Assembly: GCA_002304445.1 (NCBI GenBank)
Contig: NEVA01000007.1
Location: 88,525-152,524 of the forward strand
DNA from: Opitutia bacterium Tous-C4FEB
GTDB taxonomy: Bacteria > Verrucomicrobiota > Verrucomicrobiia > Opitutales > Opitutaceae
DNA length: 64,000 bases
Reading direction: 5' to 3'
Positions 23,927 to 31,960 of the stretch are shown here, in pieces. Position 1 is the first letter of the stretch, and each line of letters starts with the position of its first letter. The notes under the pieces were generated by a model that searched no databases, was not told where the DNA came from, and saw nothing but the letters and a program-made list of their open reading frames with translations. A program made the position numbers and the translations under genes.

Positions 23927-25330
23927 ATGAAGCCGATCCACGCCGCCCTCTCCTCGCCCGATATCGCGCCTTGGCACGGGAGCAACGAACTCGCGCTCAT
24001 CGTCAGCGACGCCGGCGCAGTCCTCGCGGCCAACCTCGCCTTCGCCCGCAAAGTAGGGCTCAGCCCGGAGGCGTGCCTCGGCCGCGCCGCCGCCAGTTGG
24101 TGTCCGCCGGAAGAACAGACCGCCTTCACCGCCCGCCTCGCGGCACTCGCCGCCAAGCCCAAGGCCGGCGCCTTCGACCAACGCTGGCAATCGGTCCAAG
24201 GCTGGCGCTGGATCGATTGGGAGACCACGCGCGTGACCGGCGGCCTCCGCCTCATCGGCCGCGACGTTTCCCGCCACCGCCTAGCCGAGGGTCACCTCGC
24301 CAAACTATCCCAAGCCGTCGAGCAAGCGCCCGTCGGCATTTTGCTCACCTCGCCCACCGGCCACGTGCAATACATGAACGCGGCCTACAGCGACTACTCC
24401 GGCTTCACCCTCGAGGACGCCCTCGAAGCCGACCTACCCATTTTGAGCGAAGGTCACCCAAGCGACGCCTCCTACCGCCAATTTTGCGCCACCGTCGCCT
24501 CCGGCTCCGTGTGGCAAGGCACGCTCCACTGCCCGACCAAGGACGGCCGCCTGATCTGGGAACGCGTGATGGTCTCGCCAGCCATGGACGCCCAAGGCGG
24601 CGTGAGCCACCTGCTCTGCATCCGGGAAAATCTCACCGCGCAACGCGAGCTCGAGGAAAAACTCGCGCGCGCCGAGCGCCGCCTCGATGACGAGCTCACG
24701 AACGCGCCTGGCGACAGCCTCGGCGAGGAAGCGTTGCTCACGTTGCAGGGCGCCGCCGCTTGGTCGAGCGAAGCCGCCAGCCTCAAAAAAGGCGCCAAAG
24801 CTACGCTCGCCCGAATCGCGCGTATCACCGGCGACATCGCCCAGCGCCTGCAAGCCCGGGAACCGCGCGCCGCCAGTGACGGTGCGGCCGTGTCGCTCAC
24901 AAGTTTGGTCGATGCTTGCGCCCGCTCGCTGCGCCCCGCCCTGCCCGCCGGCCGGAGCATCGCGGTAAAAAACATAGGTTCGGTGCCCCGCGTGGCCGGT
25001 GAAACCTGGCCGTGGATCCACGCGTTGAGCCTGGCCACCAAACATTTTTTCTCAGGCGCGGAATCGACCGTCGCGGTCACGCTGACGACGCGGCACGTCA
25101 AAGGCCGCACAACGAGCGCCGCGCGCGCCGGCGTGGTCCAATTGGAAATCAAACGACGAGCGGGCCGGGGCCGCCGCGTGCTGGATGGGCCGGATGAATC
25201 GCTGTTTCGTGATTCCGATCTAGCCTTCATCGCCGGCGTCGTGACGCAGGCCGGTGGTCGGGTCGTCTCCGGATTTGAAAAGCCTTGGATCGACGATTTA
25301 CGAATCGAGTTACCCGCCGTAACCGAGTGA
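23927..25330 (+). CDS. Tandem PAS protein with degenerate histidine-kinase-like C-terminus
   Basis: The 467-residue product has two PAS domains. The first covers about residues 15-120 (ALIVSDAGAVLAANLAFARKVGL, ends GGLRLIGRDVSRHR). The second covers about 125-240 (QAPVGILLTSPTGHVQYMNAAY, WQGTLHCPTKDGRLIWERV, CIRENLTAQRELEEKL). The rest has the order of a kinase ATPase domain, ending in DSDLAFIAGVVTQAGGRVVSG where GLGLxIV...GG is expected. No phospho-accepting H-box, N-box asparagine or G-box glycines are visible. It is probably a sensor that no longer phosphorylates. Its neighbour is an HDOD protein; no membrane segment is seen, so the signal is likely cytoplasmic. Confidence 0.8.
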   Translation: MKPIHAALSSPDIAPWHGSNELALIVSDAGAVLAANLAFARKVGLSPEACLGRAAASWCPPEEQTAFTARLAALAAKPKAGAFDQRWQSVQGWRWIDWETTRVTGGLRLIGRDVSRHRLAEGHLAKLSQAVEQAPVGILLTSPTGHVQYMNAAYSDYSGFTLEDALEADLPILSEGHPSDASYRQFCATVASGSVWQGTLHCPTKDGRLIWERVMVSPAMDAQGGVSHLLCIRENLTAQRELEEKLARAERRLDDELTNAPGDSLGEEALLTLQGAAAWSSEAASLKKGAKATLARIARITGDIAQRLQAREPRAASDGAAVSLTSLVDACARSLRPALPAGRSIAVKNIGSVPRVAGETWPWIHALSLATKHFFSGAESTVAVTLTTRHVKGRTTSAARAGVVQLEIKRRAGRGRRVLDGPDESLFRDSDLAFIAGVVTQAGGRVVSGFEKPWIDDLRIELPAVTE

Positions 25331-25596
25331 GCGTGGATAATCCGTGTCCATCCGGGTCCATCCGTGGTTAAAAAACTACGAGGGTTGGACCGAGATGGAC
25401 TGCGGCGGCGTGGAAGCTTCTGAGGTAGGAGCCCGCTTGCGGGCGATAGGATGCGAGCGAACAGCGCAGCCTCACATCGCCCGCGAGCGCAGCCTCACAT
25501 CGCCCGCAAGCGGGTCTCCTACGCACGGCAACCTGAGCCTCACATCGCCCGCGAGCGGGCTCCTACGCACGGCAACCTGAGGCTTTGCTATTGGTA
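25331..25596. repeat. Intergenic palindrome cluster with a 45-bp tandem repeat
   Basis: This is the gap between the convergent PAS and csrA genes. An inverted copy of the GTAGGAGCCCGCTTGCGGGCG unit lies at 25425-25447. Two tandem units, 25493-25537 and 25538-25581, each begin CCTCACATCGCCCGC and end GCACGGCAACCTGAG; a partial unit precedes them at 25470-25492. The left end (CCGTGTCCATC...TGGTTAAAAAACT) resembles 20,370-20,400 and 22,775-22,797. Confidence 0.8.
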
Positions 25597-25869
25597 TCAG
25601 TTGCTGCCGGGGACCGACGAAGGGGCCGCCGGTTTGGGCGCCAACATCGGCATCGCCAATTTGGGCAGCGTGAACTTCGGAGCGACGGCCATGCCGGCGC
25701 CACGGTTGCTCCGGGCGAGATCGGTCAAGACCTCTTTCCGTACGATCGAAATTTCGCGCGGTGCGGCGATCCCGAGTTTCACCAGATCGCCTTCGATCCG
25801 AGAGATGAAAATCTCGATGTTGCCACCGATCACGATGCATTCGTTAACCCTACGAGATAGAACCAACAT
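25597..25869 (-). CDS. csrA: Carbon storage regulator CsrA
   Basis: The 90-residue product has a CsrA core of ~60 residues ([38 protein letters not shown]), including L4 and the RNA-binding arginine in IVRKE. It adds a 30-residue Pro/Ala-rich tail ([19 protein letters not shown]) not present in E. coli CsrA. CsrA dimers bind ANGGA hairpins and repress translation; in Bacillus and other FliW-bearing bacteria the main target is flagellin. A GGGGGAGG Shine-Dalgarno lies inside the end of fliW, 4 nt separate the genes, and csrA is the last gene of the flagellar operon. The three flagellin leaders in this window carry matching sites. Confidence 0.95.
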   Translation of the reverse strand: MLVLSRRVNECIVIGGNIEIFISRIEGDLVKLGIAAPREISIVRKEVLTDLARSNRGAGMAVAPKFTLPKLAMPMLAPKPAAPSSVPGSN

Positions 25870-25873
25870 GGTA

Positions 25874-26332
25874 TTATGCCTCCCCCAAGATGTATGGGGC
25901 GCGGTAGCCCATGTAGTTGGAAATCACGACCTGCTTCGCTTGCAGGGTGCGGCGGTTGACCACGATCGGGCCGGTGAGGTTCACGCTCGCGCTGGCCGGG
26001 ACGGTGTCGCGCAGGGTGACGATGTTGAGCACGAAAGCATCGCCGGAGGCGCTGATTTCGAGTTCGTCGGCGTCTTGGTCAAACAACTCGGGGTTGTAGT
26101 TTTTAACAAAGCCGTTGGGCTCGATCACCAGGAAGTTGATCGGTTCGGCGAGGCCTTCGAAGCTGAGCCACATAAAGGGCTCCTGATCGGGCAATTTTTG
26201 CAGGGTAGCAACCTTCGCGTCCGGCAAACCCACGAGCCCCTGGGGGAACTCGAGTTTGAGCGGCAGCTCCAGTTGACCGGTGTCCACCGTGTAACTCACG
26301 GCGCCATACGTCTGTTCGGTTTGCATTAACAT
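25874..26332 (-). CDS. fliW: Flagellar assembly factor FliW
   Basis: The 152-residue product has the FliW features [40 protein letters not shown] and [19 protein letters not shown]. FliW binds flagellin, and when free it binds CsrA allosterically and releases flagellin mRNA, so translation follows filament assembly. Start is ATG 26332 (MLMQ) or the second ATG at 26326. It is 31 nt after flgL and 4 nt before csrA, the conserved fliW-csrA pairing. Confidence 0.95.
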   Translation of the reverse strand: MLMQTEQTYGAVSYTVDTGQLELPLKLEFPQGLVGLPDAKVATLQKLPDQEPFMWLSFEGLAEPINFLVIEPNGFVKNYNPELFDQDADELEISASGDAFVLNIVTLRDTVPASASVNLTGPIVVNRRTLQAKQVVISNYMGYRAPYILGEA

Positions 26333-26363
26333 AAAATTAAAAGGTCAGATTTGGGAGGGTGGG

Positions 26364-27263
26364 TTATTTGAGGTAATCGAGAAGCGAGAGCTTGAAGAGA
26401 TTGGCCGTGGAGCTGAGCGCGGCTTGGTAAGAGGTTTGGGTCTCGGTGAGGCGAATCATCGAGGTGGCCATATCGGCATCGGTATCGCCGGAGATGAGGC
26501 GCTGCAGATCGCTGGCGCGGCTGGTGAGTTGAGCTTGGTTGGACTCGATGCGCGTCTGGACCGCGGCGACGGTGCCGATGGCGTTGATGAAGGTGTCTTC
26601 GTTGTCGGCCATCGTGGAATTCATGGCCACGACCGTGGTGTTGTCACCGGTGGCCAAGGCGTCGCGCAAGGTGACGACGTTGTTCAGAAAGGCGGCGATT
26701 TCCGGGTTGGTTGTCGCGGCGCCCGGCGAGGGTGAGACGGCGCGGCCATCGCCCATGGGCACGGTGGCATCTTGATCGTTGCCCACGTAGGCGACCGTGG
26801 TGATCGCGCCGGCGGTGTCACGCGTCGCCGTGTACGGCTGCGTATCAACGGCGGTCCCGGCAAAAATGTAGTCGGCGCCAAAGCGTGAGTTGGCGACGTT
26901 GGTGGCCTGCTCGAGCAGTTGCGAAACCTCCGCACCATAGGCAGCCATGCTTTGCGGACCGGCGCCGGCGGAGAGCGAGGTCAACTCGCTGATGCGGCTC
27001 GCGATTTTCTGCAGCTGCGTGAGCGCGGTGAGCGAGGACTCGGAACGCGATTTGGCCATCGACGCGGCGGACTGATAATTGCCCACGCGCTCCGCTTCCA
27101 TCTGGCGGTTGAGCACGCGACTGGTCGCGGCGGGGTCATCGCTGGGCTTGAGCAAGCGGCGACCGGTGGCGATGGTTTGATGCAGACGCGCCTGCTCTTC
27201 ACTGAGTCGACGAAGATCGTTAATCGCCGTAGTGGTAACAAAATTAGTGGAAACGCGGAGCAT
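26364..27263 (-). CDS. flgL: Flagellar hook-filament junction protein FlgL (HAP3)
   Basis: The 299-residue product has the flagellin-like N-terminus (LRVSTNFVTTTAINDLRRLSE, LHQTIATGRRLLKPSDDPAA) and C-terminus (TSMIRLTETQTSYQAALSSTANLFKLSLLDYL) of FlgL. It joins the filament to FlgK at the hook and is exported by the flagellar type III system. Its position, 14 nt after flgK and before fliW-csrA, fits the conserved flgK-flgL-fliW-csrA order. Confidence 0.95.
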   Translation of the reverse strand: MLRVSTNFVTTTAINDLRRLSEEQARLHQTIATGRRLLKPSDDPAATSRVLNRQMEAERVGNYQSAASMAKSRSESSLTALTQLQKIASRISELTSLSAGAGPQSMAAYGAEVSQLLEQATNVANSRFGADYIFAGTAVDTQPYTATRDTAGAITTVAYVGNDQDATVPMGDGRAVSPSPGAATTNPEIAAFLNNVVTLRDALATGDNTTVVAMNSTMADNEDTFINAIGTVAAVQTRIESNQAQLTSRASDLQRLISGDTDADMATSMIRLTETQTSYQAALSSTANLFKLSLLDYLK

Positions 27264-27277
27264 AGTGAAATGTTAGA

Positions 27278-28702
27278 TCAGTTCCGACCCATGCTGTTCA
27301 CGACGATGTCGAGCATTTGATCGATGACGGAGATCACGCGGGCCGAGGCTTGGTACGCGCGTTGAAACTTCATCAGCTCGGCCGCTTCTTCATCGAGCGA
27401 GACCCCGCTCATGCTTTCGCGCTGGCCGCGAACGGCGCTGAGCACGCCGGTCTGGTTTTCGTGCTGCATCCGCGACTGCGACAGGCTGTAGCTAAAAAGC
27501 GAAATCGCGGCGGAGTAGCTCTCACCCATGGTGCCATCGATGGCATCCCCGGTGGTCGACGAGAATGACTGAATATCGAGTTCTGAAATTGCTTGGGCGA
27601 CAGATCCATCGCCGGCCGCGCCGCCGGCGACGGTGGCCCGGACGTTAAGGCCGGACAAACCACTGGCGAGTTGAATGGAGCCGGCGTCGGTACCCGCAGG
27701 ATCGAAAAAGTTCTGCCCTGCGCCGCCGGGATTATAGACCGCGTTGACGGAGGTGACCATCTGCTGGGCCAACAGATCGAGGCTATCACGCAACGTCTGC
27801 AGAGCGCCATCGCGCGCGGTGAGGTGGCCCTTAATCGAACCACCGGTGAGCGCCAGCGCGGTATCGCTCGAGGCGATCGAAACCGTTGCGCGCTCGGGCC
27901 GGAAAGCGAGCGTCTCAAGCGTAGTGCCGGCGGAAAGAATGACCGTATCCACGCCGGCAGCCGACGTGGCCGTGATCTGAATCTGGTTCGGCGCATCGGG
28001 CAACGTGGTGGTCTTGAAATTCATGACCTGCGCCAAATCTTCGACGCGGGCCTGACGCTGATCGCGCAACGTGAGCGCCTTGGTGCCCGTGTCGCTTTCT
28101 TGCGAGGCGATCATCAGGTTCAAGTCTCTGATCGTCGTGAGCAACAAGTTGGCCTTGTCCACATCGTTGCTCACTTGATCCGAAAGATCGGACTGCACTT
28201 CCGCGAGACGATCGTTGGAAAACTGAAAACGCTCCGTCATCGTCTTCGCCGTCTGGACAAACATCTGCTTCTGCGTGGAATTGGTCGGATCGGCGGAAAG
28301 TTGCCGCGCCGCGCCGAAAAATCCGGCCATCGCGTTGGTCAAACTGTTGCCGCCCGTCGTCGAAGCGAGACTGGGATCGCTCACGTTGGAGATTGTCTCG
28401 CCCATGGCCGCCTCACCGCGTTCGTAGGCGGCGGACTCGGCTTCGAGGGCGGCGGCGCTGGACTTCTCGCGCACGACCTGGCGGTCCAAAAGAGCGTCGC
28501 GCACCTGCTGGACCTCGATGACATCGACGCCCACGGAGGCGCCGCCGGTGGGGGAAACGTCCCCGAAAATCACGCGTTGGCGGGCATACGTGGGATTGTT
28601 CACGTTGGCCATATTACGACCCACGGTTTCAATCGCGCGCGACTGCGACCGCAGGGAGGAAAGCCCCATGCGCAGAACATCGTAGAGTCCGTTTTCGGCC
28701 AT
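27278..28702 (-). CDS. flgK: Flagellar hook-associated protein FlgK (HAP1)
   Basis: The 474-residue product has the rod/hook N-terminal motif (GLSSLRSQSRAIETVGRNMANVNNPTYARQR, split here as SLRSQSRAIETVGRN and NMANVNNPTY) and the C-terminal FlgK signature ending MKFQRAYQASARVISVIDQM with LDIVVNSMGRN. It forms the first hook-filament junction ring. At 474 residues it is shorter than the ~550 of enteric FlgK, mainly in the central domain. FlgN, its export chaperone, is encoded 12 nt upstream. Confidence 0.95.
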   Translation of the reverse strand: MAENGLYDVLRMGLSSLRSQSRAIETVGRNMANVNNPTYARQRVIFGDVSPTGGASVGVDVIEVQQVRDALLDRQVVREKSSAAALEAESAAYERGEAAMGETISNVSDPSLASTTGGNSLTNAMAGFFGAARQLSADPTNSTQKQMFVQTAKTMTERFQFSNDRLAEVQSDLSDQVSNDVDKANLLLTTIRDLNLMIASQESDTGTKALTLRDQRQARVEDLAQVMNFKTTTLPDAPNQIQITATSAAGVDTVILSAGTTLETLAFRPERATVSIASSDTALALTGGSIKGHLTARDGALQTLRDSLDLLAQQMVTSVNAVYNPGGAGQNFFDPAGTDAGSIQLASGLSGLNVRATVAGGAAGDGSVAQAISELDIQSFSSTTGDAIDGTMGESYSAAISLFSYSLSQSRMQHENQTGVLSAVRGQRESMSGVSLDEEAAELMKFQRAYQASARVISVIDQMLDIVVNSMGRN

Positions 28703-28714
28703 GATCGTGAAAGT

Positions 28715-29209
28715 TTAACCTACCTGCTGCAGCGAAGGCACCGAGACGGCCTCGTCGGCCAACCGGCCTGAAGGAGCGTACGTCGCGCCCGCGGAACCGG
28801 GCATGGTGCTACCGACGAGTTCGCGGTGGAGCTCTAACATTTTTTCCATGAAGGCATGATTCTGACGCGCGCGCCGGCGTACGCGGTGGATGAGGTGGTT
28901 GATCTCATCAATAAAGGCTTCGAGCATCGGACGCTCATCAGCCGGGAAAAACGGCAGGAGCTGGCGCAGTGTGCTACCACCGGGCTGCGCGTGCGAACGG
29001 GCGAAGGCCACGAGCCACGTCTCGCGGGCTTCGCGGTACTGGCCGGCTTCGAGGACTTGTTGGTCGATGATGGCCGCGGTGCGTAACACCTTGTCCACGT
29101 CGCGCCGCCAGAGGTGGCCTTGCTGCTCGTCGAAAAGCGCGAGCAAGCTGCCATAGCCAGACATTTCCTGGCGGAGTAAACTTACAATTTCGGATGATTC
29201 CATGATCAT
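28715..29209 (-). CDS. flgN: FlgN-type export chaperone
   Basis: The 164-residue mostly helical protein has the FlgN pattern: an N-terminal heptad region (IVSLLRQEMSGYGSLLALFD, ALFDEQQGHLWRRDVDKVL) and an amphipathic region (FIDEINHLIHRVRRRARQNH). It should keep FlgK and FlgL unfolded for export. It overlaps the flgJ stop by 4 nt; the second ATG (codon 3) is an alternative start. The last 30 residues look disordered. Confidence 0.8.
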   Translation of the reverse strand: MIMESSEIVSLLRQEMSGYGSLLALFDEQQGHLWRRDVDKVLRTAAIIDQQVLEAGQYREARETWLVAFARSHAQPGGSTLRQLLPFFPADERPMLEAFIDEINHLIHRVRRRARQNHAFMEKMLELHRELVGSTMPGSAGATYAPSGRLADEAVSVPSLQQVG

Positions 29210-29562
29210 GATTTTGAGGGCACGGGCTTAGGCGCCGCGCTGGTCGGAGGAGAAAAGTGATGCTCGAAACCGGCGGAAAGGCCGCCCGCACCGTTTTGAC
29301 TGAGGGAAGAAACTAAAGCGTCCTTGATGAGGTGGGAGTACATGCCACCGCCGCCTCCGCCGGAGGAGCCTTGAAGACCCTTGAGCATCGGCTCGATGAC
29401 GGGATCCATCATCTCGCGCATGAGCAACGACCCAAATTTCGAAGCGACCTTCGCGCGATCGGCGACGGAAAGTGGTTCGTGACCTTGGTCAGCCGCCCGC
29501 CCGTTCTGAGCGATGAGGGCGCTAAGGTTGGCGTCCGAGGTATTGATCGAAGCGACGTTCAT
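29206..29562 (-). CDS. flgJ: FlgJ-like rod-binding protein (no muramidase domain)
   Basis: The 118-residue product has the rod-binding domain only: AKVASKFGSLLMREMMDPVI, MLKGLQGSS, a glycine run and MYSHLIKDALVSSLSQ, corresponding to the FlgJ N-terminal region (FEALLLKxMLxxMR, YxxmldqqLAxxLa). The C-terminal peptidoglycan hydrolase of enteric FlgJ is absent, as in many other phyla, so another hydrolase must open the wall. It is 2 nt after flgI. Confidence 0.85.
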   Translation of the reverse strand: MNVASINTSDANLSALIAQNGRAADQGHEPLSVADRAKVASKFGSLLMREMMDPVIEPMLKGLQGSSGGGGGGMYSHLIKDALVSSLSQNGAGGLSAGFEHHFSPPTSAAPKPVPSKS

Positions 29563-29564
29563 GG

Positions 29565-30653
29565 TTAGTTGATGACGAGCTCGGCTTGCAACGCGCCCGC
29601 GGATTTGAGCGCTTGCAGAATGGCCATCATCTCGCGGGTGGTGACACCGAGGGCGTTTAAAGCGCCGGCGAGTCGGTCGATGGTGGGAACTTCCTCGACC
29701 ACCGAAAATTTACCTTTGGCTTCCGTGACCTTGGTCTGCGTCGTGGGCGTGACGGCCGTCTGGCCGCCGGCGAGTGCGTTGGGCTGGGAAACGTTTAAGG
29801 TGGAAGCGATGGAAACGGTGAGAGCGCCGTGGCTGATGGCGACCTGGGAGACGCGCACGCTCGAGGTGGCGACGATGGTGCCGGTGCGCTCGTTGATCAC
29901 GACGCGGGCGATGGAATCGGGGCGCACTTCAATGGTGCCGACGTCAGCCAAAAAAGTGACTTCGCGTCCGAGGTAAGCCGGGGGCACGATCACCGAAATC
30001 GAGGCCGCATCAAGGGCCGTAGCTGCATCGGGGAAAGCGGCGTTGACGGCATCAGCCAAACGGCTCGCGGAAGTGAAATCGGGATTGAATAGTTCGAACG
30101 AAATGGCGCCGTCGCGCACGGTCTCGGTGGGGATCTCACGCTCGACAATCGCGCCGCTGCTAATGACGCCGACCGTGGGGTGATTTTTTTGCACGGTAGC
30201 ACCACCGGCGCCACCCGCGCCGCCGATGAACCCACCGACGGCGAGGCCGCCCTGGGCGACCGCGTAGACGCGGCCATCGGCGCCCAGCAAAGGAGCTTGA
30301 AGCAGCACGCCGCCTTGGAGGCTTTTCGCGTCTCCCATGGATGACACGGTCACATCGATGCGGGCGCCGGGTTTGAGAAACGGCGGGATATCCGCGGTGA
30401 TCATGACCGCGGCGGAATTCTTGGCTTTGATCTGCGTTGGGTCGACGGTGAGCCCGTTGCGTTGCAGAATATTGGCGACCGAGCGCAGCGTCGTGACCGC
30501 GTTAGAATCGCCGTCGCCGGCCAAGCCGACCACGATGCCGTAGCCGATCAATTGATTGGAACGGCCGCCGCTGACAAACGACATGTCCTTGACCCGCGAT
30601 GCACGCAGCACCGGAGCCAGCACCATCAAAGCGATAAAAAGGCGGGTGAACAT
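29565..30653 (-). CDS. flgI: Flagellar P-ring protein FlgI
   Basis: The 362-residue product has an N-terminal signal peptide (FIALMVLAPVLRA) followed by the FlgI hallmark VKDMSFVSGGRSNQLIGYG with VGLAGDGD. Further motifs are ILQRNGLTVD, ITADIPPFLKPGARIDVTVS and ARVVINERTGTIVA. It assembles the P ring in the peptidoglycan layer around the rod. Its presence implies a Gram-negative envelope. The gene lies in the run flgA-flgH-flgI-flgJ with 2-9 nt gaps. Confidence 0.96.
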   Translation of the reverse strand: MFTRLFIALMVLAPVLRASRVKDMSFVSGGRSNQLIGYGIVVGLAGDGDSNAVTTLRSVANILQRNGLTVDPTQIKAKNSAAVMITADIPPFLKPGARIDVTVSSMGDAKSLQGGVLLQAPLLGADGRVYAVAQGGLAVGGFIGGAGGAGGATVQKNHPTVGVISSGAIVEREIPTETVRDGAISFELFNPDFTSASRLADAVNAAFPDAATALDAASISVIVPPAYLGREVTFLADVGTIEVRPDSIARVVINERTGTIVATSSVRVSQVAISHGALTVSIASTLNVSQPNALAGGQTAVTPTTQTKVTEAKGKFSVVEEVPTIDRLAGALNALGVTTREMMAILQALKSAGALQAELVIN

Positions 30654-30662
30654 GGGACGTTT

Positions 30663-31274
30663 TTAAAAGGGACGAAGCGCTTGGTAGAGTTTGCTCAACC
30701 AGCCGCGCTTCTGCGCGCTGCTGAGTTCGCCTTCGCTCAAGAATTCTAGCCGGGCCTCGGCGATATTGGTCGAAAGGACCGTGTTGGCCGGAGAAATATC
30801 AGCGGGGCGAACGATGCCGCGGAGCACAACGTGCTGGGTCTCGCCGGAGAAACTCACCCGGCGAGCTCCCTCTAGGACGAGGTTGCCGTTTGGCAGTACG
30901 TCGGCAATCAGCATCGCGGCGCGGCCCGTGACGACTTGGGAATTATTGACCTTGCCGCCACCGCTGTAGTCGGACTTTCCGCCCCAACCAAAGCCGGGCA
31001 GCTGACCGCCGTGCGTGCCGAGGCCGCTGACGGAGGGAGGAAAAAGAAATTGGCTCACCGCACCTTGGGCGGCGTCGGAGGTGTTGGTCGTCTTGTTGGA
31101 AGATGAGGACAACGAGGTGGATTCAGCGATGACGATGGTGATGATATCACCAACCCGGGAGGCTTTGGGATCGGAGGTGAGGGAGAGCTCGCGCGAACCG
31201 GCGGCCAGCCAGAGCGACTGCGCCGCAAGCGGACCGGCCAAAGCGAAAAACAAGCAGGTGAGACTAAGTTTCAT
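30663..31274 (-). CDS. flgH: Flagellar L-ring protein FlgH, apparently not a lipoprotein
   Basis: The 203-residue product has the FlgH motifs RVGDIITIVIAESTSLSS, VVTGRAAMLIADVLPNGNL with LVLEGARRV, and VLRGIVRPADISPANTVLST. It builds the outer-membrane L ring. The N-terminus (MKLSLTCLFFALAGPLAAQS) is a signal peptide ending in AAQ with no lipobox cysteine at the cleavage region; the only cysteine, C7, lies too early. Most FlgH proteins are lipoproteins, so anchoring may differ here. Confidence 0.93.
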   Translation of the reverse strand: MKLSLTCLFFALAGPLAAQSLWLAAGSRELSLTSDPKASRVGDIITIVIAESTSLSSSSNKTTNTSDAAQGAVSQFLFPPSVSGLGTHGGQLPGFGWGGKSDYSGGGKVNNSQVVTGRAAMLIADVLPNGNLVLEGARRVSFSGETQHVVLRGIVRPADISPANTVLSTNIAEARLEFLSEGELSSAQKRGWLSKLYQALRPF

Positions 31275-31280
31275 GAGGAG

Positions 31281-31958
31281 TTAGAGACGGATAACGGCGC
31301 GGCTCTCACCGGTAACTTGGGCGGTGAATTCACGGTTCGATTGCAGATTGCGGATGCGGATCGTCTCGTTGCGGGCGCCGTCTTGCATGGCCATACCCTT
31401 AAGCGACACGGAAACCGGACCGCTTTGAGCGAGAACCTCGACCACCTGGCCACGACGCACCACCGGACGGGCAGCCAAATCACGCCACGTGAGCAAACGA
31501 TCCGGCGGCACCGCGCGGGTAAAGATATAATCCCCTTGGGGCACGGAGGACAACGCCTCGCGATCGCGCAGCACATCGATGCGGACGGGTTCGAGCGCTG
31601 AGAGATCGAGTAAGTCGCCGCGCTGGCTGGGTTGGCGGAGTTTCCAGCCGGAGCGCCAAAGATTCGCACGCAAGACGACCGTCTGTTCTTGGCTCGCCTC
31701 GCCGAGCACTTCCGTGCGCACGCGCAGCAAGAATTGCGCAGAAATACCCGAGGGGAATTCAACGACCGAAACCGTCGCGCCGGCCTTCGGGGCGAAATTG
31801 CCGCCGTTTACCGGCACGAGGTGAAGGTCACCTTCGAGCCCGAAATGCGCGTGGATCCGCTCGGTGAGCTCGGCGACCCAAACGGGGGCTTCGTTTTGAG
31901 CGCGTAGAACCACCGGCGCTACGAGCAGGCTGAGGATAAGGAAAAAACGGGTGATCAT
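31281..31958 (-). CDS. flgA: Flagellar P-ring assembly chaperone FlgA
   Basis: The 225-residue product has a signal peptide (FFLILSLLVAPVVLRA) and a C-terminal SAF-type domain: GDYIFTRAVPPDRLLTWRDL, PVVRRGQVVEVLAQSGPVSV, GAPVL-like AMQDGARNETIRIRN and a final FTAQVTGESRAVIRL. FlgA is a periplasmic chaperone for FlgI. It lies between flgG and flgH with 2 and 6 nt gaps, the frequent order outside enterics. Confidence 0.93.
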   Translation of the reverse strand: MITRFFLILSLLVAPVVLRAQNEAPVWVAELTERIHAHFGLEGDLHLVPVNGGNFAPKAGATVSVVEFPSGISAQFLLRVRTEVLGEASQEQTVVLRANLWRSGWKLRQPSQRGDLLDLSALEPVRIDVLRDREALSSVPQGDYIFTRAVPPDRLLTWRDLAARPVVRRGQVVEVLAQSGPVSVSLKGMAMQDGARNETIRIRNLQSNREFTAQVTGESRAVIRL

Positions 31959-31960
31959 AA

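Noticed and set aside
25470..25581. CRISPR-like array
   Set aside because: Only two full tandem units and a partial one; there are no unique spacers of constant length and no cas genes, so it is a tandem duplication of an intergenic palindrome.
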